Source: Chiua virens (taxonomy: Eukaryota; Basidiomycota; Agaricomycetes; Boletales; Boletaceae). Taken from it: a stretch of DNA of 64,000 nt. Shown one piece after another: positions 1 through 11,744 of this stretch (within the stretch, counting starts at the first letter, position 1; each line of letters starts with the position of its first letter). The stretch is taken from positions 388,008 to 452,007 of the forward strand of contig JAHNUO010000026.1 in assembly GCA_019787685.1 (NCBI GenBank). Reading direction: 5' to 3'. A model generated the notes under the pieces. That model worked only from the letters and a program-made list of their open reading frames with translations, was not told the DNA's origin and ran no database searches. The translations under genes and the position numbers were made by a program.

Positions 1-1293
1 AGTACAACATTGATCCCAAATCCATTGGTCGCCTCGATGTTGGCACTGAGACCATCATCGACAAGTCAAAGTCTGTCAAAACTACCCTTATGGACCTCTT
101 CGCAGAGTCTGGCAACTTTGACATTGAGGGTGTCGACTCCAAGAATGCTTGCTACGGTTCTACCGCTGCTCTCTTCAACGCAGTCAACTGGATTGAGTCG
201 ACGTCCTGGGATGGCCGTAATGCCATCGTTGTGGCTGGTGATATTGCAATCTATGCAGAGGGGGCTGCACGACCTGCGGGTGGTGCAGGTGCATGTGCTA
301 TACTCATCGGTCCAAATGCCCCAGTCGTCATCGAATGTAGGTCTTGACAAATTTGGCAGCAATTCAACATTTGACGCCTATTTTTATTAGCCATTCATGG
401 CAACCACATGACAAACACATACGACTTTTACAAGCCCAAACTAGATTCCGAATACCCTGAAGTCGATGGACCAGTATCCGTCACCACTTATATCTCTGCA
501 CTCGATGCTTCCTATGCGCGTTTCCGTGAGAAGACTGCCAGAGCAAGGAAGCTTCATATCGCAAACGGTCATGCCATCAGCAAAGCTGACAAGGGTTTCT
601 CCCTTGACGATATCGATTTTGCCGTATTCCATGCTCCCTACGGCAAGCAAGTTCAGAAAGGTCTTGGACGCCTATTCTACAACGACTTCGTCAATTCCCC
701 TTCTGCACCCCAGTTCGCCAATGTCCCTTCTCCTGATACCCTCCTTGCTACCCCCTACACCGCATCCCTCACCGACAAAAACCTTGAAAAGACTTTCATT
801 GCCGCATCCAAAGCCGCTTACAGTAAAAAGGTCGAGCCAGGTATGGCCTGCTCGAAACGTCTCGGCAATATGTATACTGCTTCCCTGTACGGCTGTCTTG
901 CTTCGCTGCTGTCTTCGGTCGAACCGTCGGAGCTCAAGGGCAAGCGCCTGAGCATGTTCGCTTTTGGAAGCGGCTGTGCATCAAGTTTCTTCACCATCCG
1001 TGTCAAGGGTGACACATCAGAGATTCGGGAGAAGATGGACCTTCTCAAGCGGTTGGCAAGCATGAAGGTTGTGCCTTGCCAAGAATATGTTGACGCACTT
1101 ACTGTGAGTTCCCATCTGTGTTTGTCTGTTTGAAATCACACTCACCGCATTGATCCAGCTTCGTGAGAAGAACCACAATGCTGTCAACTACACGCCGGAC
1201 GGCTCGATCGACAGTATCTGGCCTGGTACCTTCTACCTCGAGTCCGTAGACAACAAGTATCGCAGGAAATACGCCCGTGCTCCAGTTGCCTAA
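1..1293 (+). CDS. ERG13: Hydroxymethylglutaryl-CoA synthase, 3' part (5' end outside window)
   Basis: This enzyme condenses acetyl-CoA with acetoacetyl-CoA to HMG-CoA, the cytosolic entry step of the mevalonate/ergosterol pathway. The reading frame is open from base 3. Exon 1 carries the catalytic-cysteine motif [16 protein letters not shown] and the following [19 protein letters not shown] segment. After an intron of about 60 nt (GTAGGT near 338 to TAG near 390) exon 2 carries the conserved His region [17 protein letters not shown] second intron (GTGAGT near 1104 to CAG near 1158) leads to a short last exon with [16 protein letters not shown] and the stop TAA at 1291-1293. The upstream catalytic Glu lies outside the window. 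The family identification is very secure; only the N-terminal third is missing because of the window edge. Confidence 0.97.
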
Positions 1294-3540
1294 TTACTTG
1301 TATTTTACCATTTACGCTCGTGTTGGTTATAATCATAATGTCTCGGGATGCCTTGCACTGAACCCACATCTGGATTGCTTTGGTTTTATGAGAGATACCT
1401 GGATACGCGGTTGCACATTGTATATAATGACTTGTGGATGATGAATGTCATGCTGCATTTAGGACCAATCTGGGTAACATCGTATGAGCAAACGGATCGA
1501 GTCTTTGTGTCTTTGAAGGTCCTTTTCTTCCTAGTGTTGTCCTAAAGTCAGGACCACTAGAAGCTTGCAGGACGACTGAAGTCTGCATAATAAACCCACA
1601 GTACTACCTTGGGAGAAAAGCCGTGATGCATTGATGCTTGATGACTAGCAATTCCCGACTTACTCAGAGTGTGTGCGGCTTCTGGCACGGGCCAATAATT
1701 ATGCTAACCCTTAAACGGAGACGGAGACTACTGGATGCGATGGTCGCTACTAGCCTAGGTTCCATCCGTACGGCTACAGACTCAAGCTACAGAATTCAGA
1801 TAAGATGAACAAATTATTCGAGGAATGTCACTGAAGACTGTCCGAGTCGCCAGCAAGGTTACACACCACCCAACACCGTCGACTTAGTTGCACGTCATTT
1901 TCGTATGCGAAGTCATCTGGTATGCAACACTTAGCAAACTCGAGACTCAAGAGACTCGAAGGTGAAGTCATTTGCTTAGAAGCCTCGGGAAATCTTACGC
2001 GACAGTGTCAACTTGAATGGCCAGACTCTTGGTAGGTCGTTCCTAACCTTAGGCTAAGGAACCTTCTCTGATAAGTCACTAAATCACCAGAAGGTCGGAG
2101 CATGTCGGACAGACTCGGCACAATTTAGGCCCAAGCACAGTGAGCACGATGAAACTTCATGTATGCTACTACGTAATAAAACTGCATCCTAGAATTGGGT
2201 TCCGAGTCGCGTGTTTAGTCACGACGGTCAAGTCAGAACAATGTTCACAAAGTTGACATGGTCACGGACGTGCTAGACAAACACCCCATTTCAAGTAGAA
2301 TCATGCAGATACCCCGGAGTCGGAGGAAAATAAAGCAATCTTAACCTGATTCTGAGGTTGACTACGTCTTACCCCACAGTTATTCTTATTCCCCAGCCCC
2401 ACTACTAGTACCCGGGGCGCTGGAATACCTGCCACATATCTTACAGTTTACGAACGCGCAGATCAGCACGTCGGTTCTGACGGCTCCTCTGTGCTGTTCG
2501 TTCGCCTTAGTAAAAAGCCCACCTTCCGTTCTGCAGATTTGATTTCAGCGGCAGAAGAAGCAAGCCGTTGGGTGTTGCAGTCGTTGTGCGCCTCGGAGGG
2601 CCGAAGGCATTTTGACGACGATGGGCGATCGGATTCTCTGGAGCATCGGACGTTCTGCTGGTACGAATGCTTGGTTATCTGATCCTGAAGTTGCTGTCAG
2701 ATTTATTGCTTGAAGTTGGCTTCGAGTCGCCAAGGCTTGACAATGAGAGAATTGAGTTCCTTCAAGGTGGGGTAGAATCGCGGGCTTGGCGATATGGAGA
2801 CCTCAACTGCGGTTTGATCATGAAGAGTAATACCTGTAAGTTCACATCCAAGTCGGAGTCGTCACTTGTCTCGCTGACATCGAGATCCATTTTGCGTCCC
2901 ATCCATCATGCCAGTGATAAGACTCACAGGATGAGCAATGACGCGCTCCACGATCTGGACAGCATGCGAGTGCTCCTCACCCCACCTCCTTTCGATCGAT
3001 CGATCCTTGAAGCTTGACGTGTCACGGTACTCAGGCTCGACCATCTGGCCGTGTCCGACTTTGGAATGAAATTATCGTTCGACCTGCAGTACGACATCGC
3101 TCGATACCCAGTCATTATTCTAGGACTTTCGAACCCGTGTTTACTTCGTGGACGCCAATGATTTCACGCGTTTCAGCGGCTCCGACTGGAGGAATTCTGA
3201 GTCTCTACATTTCTCAGGACCCACGAATAGACGTGTCTGGGAGATTCCCCTAGATTTCTTTACGACATCCTCCCACACCTACCCTCGAAACCATGCCTGA
3301 GCCACGTCACGTATGTTTCGTTCTGTGAACCCTCGAGCTGACCTTTACTTTCAACCGCACTCAGTATCACCGTGGGGAACCCATTGTTGGGAACGTCTTT
3401 TTGTAACTGCCGTGAACACGCGAGAAAATCGCAACTCATTCCCAACATCAATATCCTCTGCGAAATGGTATATGCAGCTGTTGTACATTGCCCATTTTAA
3501 ATTCGAATAAGACCCTAAAAAAGTGAGATTCAACCCTCAT
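1294..3540. other. Intergenic, no gene recognised
   Basis: About 2.2 kb between two convergent genes. Only short open frames (under 120 codons) occur and none resembles a known domain. The stretch from about 1700 to 2900 is rich in variants of GAGTCG/CGACTC (for example TCCGAGTCGCC, GGAGTCGGAG), which looks like old repeat-derived DNA, but I could not define a unit or ends. Confidence 0.5.
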
Positions 3541-5526
3541 TTATTTTCTCTCCACCAACTCCCTTTTCACCCACGCTTCAATCTCCTCGACAGCGCCAAC
3601 CGCCCGTGTCTTGTGCATCATCAAAAAACCCTGCAGACTCGCCATCGACACCCGTCGCTCCGGAACCGCGTGTGCGAATTGGGCAGCGAGCTGGTCAATG
3701 CGCGCGAGCGAGAGGGCGGGTCCGCGGGCGCGGTGGGATACACCGACATACGTAGGCCCTAGCGCGTCACCGTTCTCAGTCTTTTCAGACCGTGAGACGG
3801 GTGAAGACGAGCAGCTGCGCATGGTCGACGTCCGTGCCTCGGACAAATCGACGAGGTCTTCCGGAGGACACTCTTTCTCGTCTACCTTGCCGTCCACGAC
3901 CCCGTCCGCACGTGTGGGTTCCGTAGAAGTCGCAGATGCTGTGGGGGCATAAAACCGCTTGAAGAGTTCCTCGGCCTGGAATTGACTCGCGAGGTTGAAC
4001 TCGATGTGCAAGTCCATGCGACCAGGTCGACATAGGGCTGGATCGAGTGAGGTATACTTGTTGGTCGTCGCAAATAGAACGCGGCCTTCCTGTGCACCAA
4101 TACCGTCAAGCGCGTTCAAGAGTCCGCTCAGAGATACGCGGTTGCCGCCGGGGACGGGGGGACCTTTGCTTTCTTGTTGTTGATCAGGGTCGTTGGACGT
4201 TTGGGTAGACGATGTGTGTGGAGACTCGCGATTGAGACCGTGGTGGAAGGCGGCATCGATGTCTTCCATGAGTGCGATACATCTCTCGGGGAGAGCTGAG
4301 ATTAGTTCGGAGAGAGTGGTGTCGTCCAATCCGGAGCGGGAGAGCGAGATGATGTAGACATTCAAGCCCACTTCCCCAGCAATACTATGGATGAGAGATG
4401 TCTTGCCAGATCCAGGTGCACCGTACTAAGGAAGCGAGTCAGTGTAAAAGTATGCGCGAGAGGGAGGAAACGAACAAGTAGATATCCACGGCGAAATGGA
4501 ATACCTCGCTCGGCATACCATTCCTTGCTCTGCAGGAAATCTTGCACGTCCTCGACAACAAGATCTGTGATGCCCGGGTCCAGTATAATCGAGTTGAGCG
4601 GCCGCTTGGGACGCGTAGCAAGTTCCCTCCAGCCATTACTGCCAATAAAATGTGGTTAGCAAGCGCTTTAAGCCCGATCCAAGTCGACACAGTACCCTTG
4701 ATATCTATCTGAAACAAAAATAGAAATCTTGTCCTTTTGAGCCTCTATGTACTCATTCCTAGCTTCCTGGAGGATCCCTGAAAGCATGCCATGGTCACGA
4801 GTCATGATACTAGGTCCATCATTGAGCTTTGGTCCATATTTCAATGATGAAACCTACCTCAAGGTAAGCGTTTCTCTGGTAGACCATCCACCTCGATGCG
4901 ATTCGATCGAGCGAGTGACCCTCATCCAATGATATTTGTACCAAAGAGTATATGATTCCGACACTGCCGGAAGATAAGTCACGTTCCGTGAGTGGGCACT
5001 CGTATCCTCGCTAGAGTCCATCTGCACCGCATGGAGGTCAAAGTTGGATGTGCTGACTTGAACGTTCCGCGCTCCTTCTGCGAAGATTCTGAGTCAGTAC
5101 CCACGATCGATATCCTACGACAGCCGACGCACTCCATGAGGGTTGCTTGGATAACCAAAGCATGATCCATTCTGTAGCGAAAGATCAAATCAAGACGTGA
5201 ACCAGTCACAAATTAAAAACCAGTGCCTTACGGAAGCTAACGTCCTCGTCCTCGAAAACGGCCGTGACGAAAAATGAGTTGATCAAGCAATACCACAGTG
5301 AAGATAGGAATCTGCGGGCGGTTTCAAAAAGGCTACCAATGACCAAGACAATCGCCCATTCCCGAAGTGCAGCAGCGGAGAAGAGCATTTTAACGATAGA
5401 TGTCACGAGATCGAGAGGCCCTTGGGGGACAGATGTCGTAGAGGAAGTATCGGCATTGCCAGTACCATTAGGACCCGTAGCGGCGAGCAACGCAAGCTGC
5501 TCAACGACCTGCTGCAACGAGGCCAT
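3541..5526 (-). CDS. BCS1: BCS1-type mitochondrial AAA ATPase
   Basis: BCS1 proteins are inner-membrane AAA ATPases; the founding member inserts the Rieske protein into complex III. Reading the minus strand, the N-terminus starts at 5526 (MASLQQVVEQ) and has one hydrophobic segment (AIVLVIGSLF), followed by a BCS1-specific domain (LWLSKQPSW, then a region ending RPKRPLNSIILDPG). The AAA module follows: [20 protein letters not shown] (Walker A, split by an intron near 4428-4475), ALMEDIDAAF (Walker B), VLFATTNKYTSLDPAL and the arginine-finger region CRPGRMDLHIEF. The C-terminus carries low-complexity Ser/Thr/Glu sequence before the stop TAA at 3541-3543. At least four introns are needed. Basidiomycetes carry many BCS1 paralogues, so this may be a paralogue rather than the Rieske chaperone itself. 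Confidence 0.9.
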
Positions 5527-5965
5527 TCAATGGGGAGGTTTGAGAAGGGCGAAAGCGCCAGTAAAGAACGACCCTTCATGCACGATGCGTCCTTTTTTAT
5601 AGACAGACGGCGTGATATTACCAAAGGCTGAACTGATCTCGTGAAAAAAAAAGGAATCTTGACTCGAGCTAGACACAGCATTTGTCCGGATCTGAGTGAC
5701 AAGCGGCGATCGAGTCAGCGAGCATCACACGTACAGCATTTCGAAGGCTGATGAGTCGCCAGCCCACAACGAAGGTGAAGAATTCTGATTTATTTGAATC
5801 TCAAGAACCATCTTTTGAGGATCGTAGGGAGAGGTTTTGACGGCCACGTCGGTCCTTGATAAATGTTCATGCGCAAGTTGGCAAGCGCCCATGGTTAGCA
5901 GGGCACGTGGTTGCGGCCCGTGACGGGCTGTGTTAAAGTTCCTTCCGACCAAGACGCGCACAAAA
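5527..5965. promoter_or_regulatory. Divergent intergenic region between BCS1-like and CAX4 genes
   Basis: The two genes start 439 bp apart in opposite directions, so this stretch must contain both promoters. I see no clear TATA box; short frames on both strands look like chance. Confidence 0.5.
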
Positions 5966-6893
5966 ATGACGACCAGAGTTCCGTTGGAGCTGACGTACGT
6001 CCTATGTGAGGCTCGACAACGTGTTATCGATGTCATTAACGCTGACTGGCGCTATTCCAGACGATGCTTCCTCAGATACCTCCCTCGTGTTGGCATTGCT
6101 CACCTTGAGCCCCATTCTTCTCATGGTGCGTCAACAGCACCATCTTGTTGTACCAATCGTACGCCAGCAGACCAGACCTGCAACTAGCCCGCATATGCCG
6201 TGCTCGCTGTACAGACGCGTGAGCTCACCATCATCAACATGTGGGCAGGTCAATTCCTTTCGGAAGTGTTCAATTACATCTTGAAGCACATCATCAAGGA
6301 GGAACGACCGGATGGTACGCGTCATACTATTTCCCAGGTAACGTGAGCGCTGAACTCCATTGATCCCAGGAAGTAGCCTTCATCTGAACGGGTATGGCTT
6401 TCCGTCGTCACACAGCCAATACATGGGGTATTTTGGTGGCTTTCTGGTCTGCCACATGTATTTCCGCCATCAGTTTGCCTCCTGCGGGAATGCCCTGCTC
6501 GATCAAGTGTTCAGGTCTATTGTGTACTTTGGCATCGTTGCGTGGGTCGTACTTGTTGCCTACTCAAGGTAAGAGAGGTTCACACCAATACTTGGCAGGA
6601 GTGTGAACGTTCTCTTGCTTAGATTGAACTTGTTGTACCACACACCACATCAGGTGATCTGGGGAGTCGGCATTGGCGTCAGCCTGGGTATTGTACATTA
6701 CGTCCTGACGGAGTTGCTTCCCTGCACGCGACCACTTTCGATCTTTGGGCGCGTGCGTGCAGCCATTCTTGCTCACCCCGTGATGACTTGGATGCAAATC
6801 AGGGACGGATGGGCGGTCTGGTCTGACGGCGGGCGAGAGATAGAATGGAAGCATTGGAAAGCTGCATATCGAAGGCAGAAACACGTAGAATGA
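5966..6893 (+). CDS. CAX4: Dolichyl-diphosphatase (PAP2 family)
   Basis: This ER-membrane enzyme removes phosphate from dolichyl diphosphate released by N-glycosylation, recycling the lipid carrier. The start is ATG 5966 (MTTRVPLELTYVLY). The first intron is 6006-6060, which joins exons into VLYDDASSDTSLVLALL, the expected N-terminal motif of the family. The PAP2 phosphatase signatures follow: KHIIKEERPD, then GYGFPSSHSQYMGYFGGFL, then SRLNLLYHTPHQVIWG across an intron of about 60 nt. Several hydrophobic helices separate them. The C-terminal tail is charged and ends at TGA 6891-6893. Length (about 240 residues) and motif order match CAX4/DOLPP1. Confidence 0.93.
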
Positions 6894-7306
6894 CCCGAAT
6901 ATTGCTAATGGATGTCATTGCGATACCCGATCATGACGGAGAAGGGTCGGATTGCTGTAGAGATAGGCTTCCGCTGATACCGATCAACCCGGACCCCAAG
7001 CGCTGAGATCCATCCTGCGAGGCGTGGGTCCGTCCGGGTGACGAGCATAATGCCCGTGACTCTGACAAACAAATATCAGAGTCACGCTGTTCAGCGCCAG
7101 CTTCACGACATGAATGGGACTCGAGAGTTCAACCTCAACCCGCCGTTTGTAGACTGTCAATGGGCTGTTGAAACGTTGTGGTTCGTCCCACGTGGCTAAA
7201 CTAGTAGCAACGTCTGACTCTATACTTGAGACAAGGTTGACATGCTCCCATACCATTCTTGTGTGTTCTCGCGCACATTTAATTAACTCCTGCACCAGCT
7301 TTCTGC
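6894..7306. other. Intergenic, nothing recognised
   Basis: About 410 bp between the CAX4 stop and the first possible PAN6 start; it presumably holds the CAX4 terminator and PAN6 promoter. Confidence 0.5.
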
Positions 7307-8478
7307 ATGCTTACGCCCATTTGGCGTAACTTGCGAGTCTTTCATCACGCCCGCAGGTTCACGATGTCGTCTTTCACACTCTCGAAATCTCCCATCCCGA
7401 TTCTGAACACCATTCCAACGTACAGGACATGGAGACAAACCGCCTTTGATCTGAAGAAAACCGTCGGTTTCGTGCCCACTATGGGCGCTTTGCATGACGG
7501 TCACCTCTCTCTGGGTCTGTCATCTTCCCGAATCCAGGACACGGACGTCCGCTCACGCATCTAACACAGTTCGCAGGTCGCTCCAGGAAAACGACTTGAC
7601 TGTCGTCTCTATCTTTGTCAACCCCGCCCAGTTTGCGCCACATGAAGATCTCGGTGTCTACCCGCGTACCCTCCCCGCCGATCTCGAGCAACTGATGAAG
7701 CAGCAGGTGACTATCTCGGGTGATGTCCGGACACCCTCTGCCGTATTCCTACCCGGTGTCCAGGACATGTACCCATCCGGGATCGAGCAGGACGTCTCCC
7801 TGCAAAAGGGTACGTTCGTCGACGTCAAGGGGTACAGTCACCAGATGGAAGGTACGAGCCGACCCCACTTTTTCAGAGGCGTGGCGACGATCGTGACCAA
7901 GCTGTTCAACGTCGTTCAAGTATGTCGTCCCATGTTCATCCCCTTATCCGTGTGTCGCTGACACGCCGCACCCGCAGCCGACGAATGCCTACTTTGGTCA
8001 AAAGGATATCCAGCAGGCGCTCTTGTTGCGTCGGATGTGCCGCGACTTGCTCCTTGCGCATCCGGATGCGGCGCACGTCCACATCGTACCAACGGAGCGC
8101 GATCCGGTCGACGGGTTGGCGCTGTCATCGAGGAATGTCCATCTGTCGGGGGACGAGCGTTCGGTTGCAAATACGCTTTATAGAGCGCTACAAGCAGCCG
8201 AGTCTGGATGGTTGGCGGGGGAGACCAAAGATGCATGTATACGTGCAGCTGAGATGCTGGTGGTGGGGGCAGTCAAGGATGCTGCTTCGAGGGGGATTAA
8301 CATGCAGTTGGACTATATCCAGATGAATGACGCGGATACATTTGAGGTCTTGGAGGGACTGTCGCAAAGAAACTCAGGTGATGGTGAAGCGGTGGCTTTG
8401 AGCGGTGCTGTTTGGGTAGGGAAGACGAGGTTGATTGACAATATTGTCATGGGTGATCTTGTATATGGCGCTCGGTAG
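7307..8478 (+). CDS. PAN6: Pantoate--beta-alanine ligase (pantothenate synthetase)
   Basis: The enzyme joins pantoate and beta-alanine with ATP to make pantothenate, the vitamin precursor of CoA. Family motifs are intact: VGFVPTMGALHDGHLSL (HIGH-type nucleotide site), TVVSIFVNPAQFAPHEDL, YPRTLPADLEQL, GYSHQMEGTSRPHFFRGVA, NAYFGQKDIQQALLLRRM and ERDPVDGLALSSRNVHLS. The first intron (from near 7515 to CAG at about 7570) restores the expected LSLVRRSLQEND junction; further introns split the VFLPG and PTNAYFG regions. ATG 7307 gives an Arg-rich, acid-free leader that could be a mitochondrial presequence; ATG 7364 (MSSFTLSKSPIP) is the conventional alternative. The stop is at 8476-8478. Confidence 0.93.
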
Positions 8479-8519
8479 TGCTAATGATCCAGGGATGCCA
8501 GCGGCATCAGTCGAAAATC

Positions 8520-8950
8520 AAGCTGAGCACTTGCCTTCCTCACAAATAGATCGACTAGCCACATCATATCCATTTGTGTACCAAGTTTGTGTAATTTCCA
8601 CCCGTTCATCTCTTTGGAAACGACCTACTCGACCACCCAATTCACCCTCCCCGAACTCTGCGCGTACGCTTTCAGCCTCCCCATTCACAACGTCTGTTCC
8701 GACCATCCTGAACTCGAACCTTAACTGACAAATTGATACGCCATGCAGGTTCTTCAAAGCCCATCACATCCAATGCGACGCCGACGACACGTGGTGTATC
8801 CTCTGTGTCTCAAAATCACTCTACGAACGCCTCGGCGTCGTGGGAAAGCGCATCCCACTCAAGGGCCCGGGTGTTCGGAACAGTACGATGCGTCGCGTTT
8901 TGCGTTGGCATTGGGGGTTGCGAAGACGTGAAGACGACATTAGCACGGCG
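8520..8950 (+). pseudogene. Partial copy of the RNase P p40-like gene
   Basis: This stretch matches, on the opposite strand, the middle of the gene at 20874-22753. Shared runs include the DRL(A/V)TS(Y/H)PFV segment, TTQFTL(P/S)EL, RFFKAHH/P..QCDADDTWC and SKSLYERLGVVGK. Relative to the complete gene it lacks about 20 nt after the DDTWC codons (the DPRGTL segment), has other small indels, and stops matching soon after the RREDDI segment. No start, 5' exons or 3' half are present. It is therefore a decayed segmental duplicate rather than a gene. Confidence 0.82.
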
Positions 8951-9130
8951 ATCATCGATCAGCCCTCACCGGACAGGCCTGTAGATCATCGTTCCAAATC
9001 AAAAAACCAAGTGCCTTGAGCACATCTGCTCTGCTATGACCACTCGGCCTTAATGGAGAGATACCGGCCACGTACCGACCTGCACAGTGGTCGTCACGCT
9101 TGACGAGTACACTGTGGGACGAAGAAGCTA

Positions 9131-9930
9131 GTGGATCAACAAGCCAGCCTAGGAGCACGAGTCGAGGCAGAGCCCCGGAGTGGTGAACTGCCTCTTCAGC
9201 GACTTGACGAAGCTGGAAAGAAGGGTTCTGGCATCCTGGGTGCCCTGTTCTTCACTACTAAAGACGACCCTTCTACGCCTGTTCCCAAGCCTGAGTCCCT
9301 ATTTCTCATACGATGCAAGTAATACAGGGTGCTCTTCTGTGATGCCACTGACCTTTCGACATGAAGGAAGAGTATTCATCCGGTGGTACTTATATTCCCT
9401 TGGACGCCACACAATTACACCCTCATATTTTGACTTCTGCCTATTTAAACAGATCGAGGACTGAAAAGTACGATGTGCTCCTGGCGGACGCTTTGCCTGT
9501 CAATTGTATTCAGGCAGAATGTATGCTTGTTGTTGATCAGCAATGTCCTCAAAATCTCACCAGTGTTGCGGTTCGTTACCCCCACTTCATCCTCGTTCCC
9601 GCCCATCGATGGCAACGGTTCCCCCGATGATCACTGACACAGTTTTGTTCTGTCGGGTGCAACAACACATCGGCGACGACATCCATCACACGATTGTTCG
9701 TAATCGTAAATTTGACTGGGATGGGGTATGTCTCGTTTGAACGCGGATGCGCTGTATGCGTCACTGTCACATCTTGCGGAACGCAAGACGCAGCTCGATA
9801 AGGTACAACATCTATTGGCGAACGCGCAATTGACCCACCTACTGGACACGATCCGACCTAGGGAAGGTGGTCATCATGTCAAACATGAGGGTGGGTCGCC
9901 TAGCAGCTTGACACGTTTGTGTATCTGAAT
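9131..9930 (+). other. Coding-like debris, unidentified
   Basis: Several open frames of 60-95 codons follow each other on the plus strand in different frames, for example LGALFFTTKDDPSTPVPKP, GGTYIPLDATQLHPHILTS and SLSHLAERKTQLDKVQHLLA. Their composition looks protein-like, but I could not join them with plausible introns or recognise a family. The position between a p40 fragment and a ZW10-like relic makes another decayed gene the likeliest reading. Confidence 0.3.
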
Positions 9931-9939
9931 CCATCACGC

Positions 9940-11040
9940 AGTCAAAGTTACGTGTACTTATAATCCGGGTCGAGGAGTTGTTGAATAATGCATACCCACA
10001 AATCGTGGTAGTGTCACCGACGTCGGACGTCATCTGATCCAAGCTTTGTGTTCGGTTGGTCCGAGACCTTGTTTGAGCGATCGTTGTCTCTAATGTTTGA
10101 AATTTCTCGTCTAGTTCCAAGTCCAAATAATCCTATACCGCTCTCTTCGTCCTCATTGTCGGCACATATGATGAGTTCGCGACGTGACCTATCCACACAT
10201 TATATCGACTACTCTCGACCACCTTGTTATCGTATTCACATGAACCAGACCAATTCCCAATTCGGTTCCTTCATTTACAGATCGCAATGTCTCCCTTCAT
10301 CCGCCAATCACCCCACACCCCTCGGCAATTTATCATGTATACTGGAATTCATCAGCGATAAACTATTTCCCCCCCTCCCTCTTTCGCAATGCGAGACATT
10401 TGCGAGGAGTTTTTCCAAATCATTCACGACATTTATCATGACCCGCCTACTCGTCCCTTCGCTTCCTTCAAATTTTGATGCCCTTCCTGTGTTCCTGAAT
10501 GTGACTAGAGATATTCCGTCGATTTTAGGCGAAATACGTCGTTGGACTACTCGCAGGAGACACCTTTGAGAGGGGAATCAAGAACTGGGTTAACAATGTT
10601 TGCGCACACTTCGAGAAAGGACGACGCAACGTATCCTAGACGATGTTCGGGAACCTATTCTGGTCGTCCCAAAGACACGCTTGTTGCCGAGTTTATCTCG
10701 GTCATCAACGGTCGTGAGGAACCTGTGCCGATTTCGCCTGCTCCCACGGATAAATCGAATGATGTCCGCAGCCTAAAGATAAGTTCAGGCATTGATACGG
10801 AGGATGGACGGGGCTTCGGTGACGATGTTGAAGAACCAGGGGAGTCACCCGCTTCTAAGCCGGGCTCGTCGGAGAAAGCGGAGCCAGATCCGAGTGAAGC
10901 TTGGGCTGGAATATTGGAAATGACTAACCAGTTGGAGAACCACCCTCTAGTACGAGCAGTCAGGATTCGTTGGAAACCGCGCCAGAACAGCGCAACAAGG
11001 AAGACGAGATCTGGGACGATCCTTGACGGACGATTCGGTG
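9940..11040 (+). pseudogene. Decayed ZW10/DSL1-like tethering-factor relic
   Basis: ZW10/Dsl1 proteins act in ER-Golgi vesicle tethering and, in animals, at kinetochores. Fragments in the right order resemble fungal members: IIRVEELLNNAYPQIVVVSP (from about 9960), SLSAHMMSSRRDLSTHYIDY (from about 10155), FISDKLFPPLPLSQCETFAR with LLVPSLPSNFDALPVFLN (about 10350-10500), KYVVGLLAGDTFERGIKNWV with VCAHFEKGRRN (about 10530-10625), and an acidic DPSEAWGWN/DEIWDDP segment (about 10890-11010). They sit in different frames with stops between them, at places where introns do not help (for example TGA near 10035). The assignment is from remembered family patterns and is moderate; the broken state is seen directly. 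Confidence 0.5.
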
Positions 11041-11264
11041 GTCAACGAAGTGGCCCTACCAGATCGTCCACTCGTAGTACCTTCTGCAGGACCGGCAGCA
11101 TCAACTTCGAGCAGTCGACAGAAACCACTCCAAAGAAACATCCACCAATGAATGGCCACGTTACCGATACCAGTGGGCGGCACCCACCCTCGAAAGCTTT
11201 GCAGGGTGCCCTCGTTTTGGACGGGTATTTCGACGCAAATATGCACAAGATTTCGAGTCGCTGA

Positions 11265-11744
11265 TCTCGGCAGAACACCTGCAAACCCGGCCAGAATCGC
11301 TTGACTGATCGGCTGGCAGTGCCTTTGAATGAGAATCGTGCTGATATCACCGACGTCGTCGCTTCAGTTTCGTGACATTCATTCAATGAAGCTAGAAATA
11401 GGCTCACCCTGGACTGCGAGACCAATCATATCTATCTGGGCCCGCGGTTGGTAGGCGTCCTAGTACATACACTCCAGGTTACGCACATGCTACATATACG
11501 TACTGGATAGAAGTATTTGTGGACCCCAAACGAGCAATGGAAGTGCACACCAGCACCGGACGCCACCATTTGGACAGCGGCAAGACCCCCACTGCGACCT
11601 CCCTGTTTCGATGAGGGTCGAGGGCAATGCAGCAAGTAAACCAGTTTTGTACATAGTTGAAATTGGTTGCATGATATGGCTCCCTGTTGACTGTGCGTGG
11701 ATGAATGACATCATACTGTTCCATGTAGATGTCGGTGTGGCCTT
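11265..11744. other. Unassigned sequence left of unit A
   Basis: A minus-strand frame of 104 codons (11793-11479) runs out of the repeat-derived sequence into unique DNA. It has no recognisable domain. No gene is supported here. Confidence 0.4.

Noticed and set aside
10542..11264. 240-codon open frame as a new gene
   Set aside because: It joins pieces that resemble the ZW10-like relic in other frames (AGDTFERGIKNWV, DEIWDDP); the frame has no domain of its own and no credible start context.
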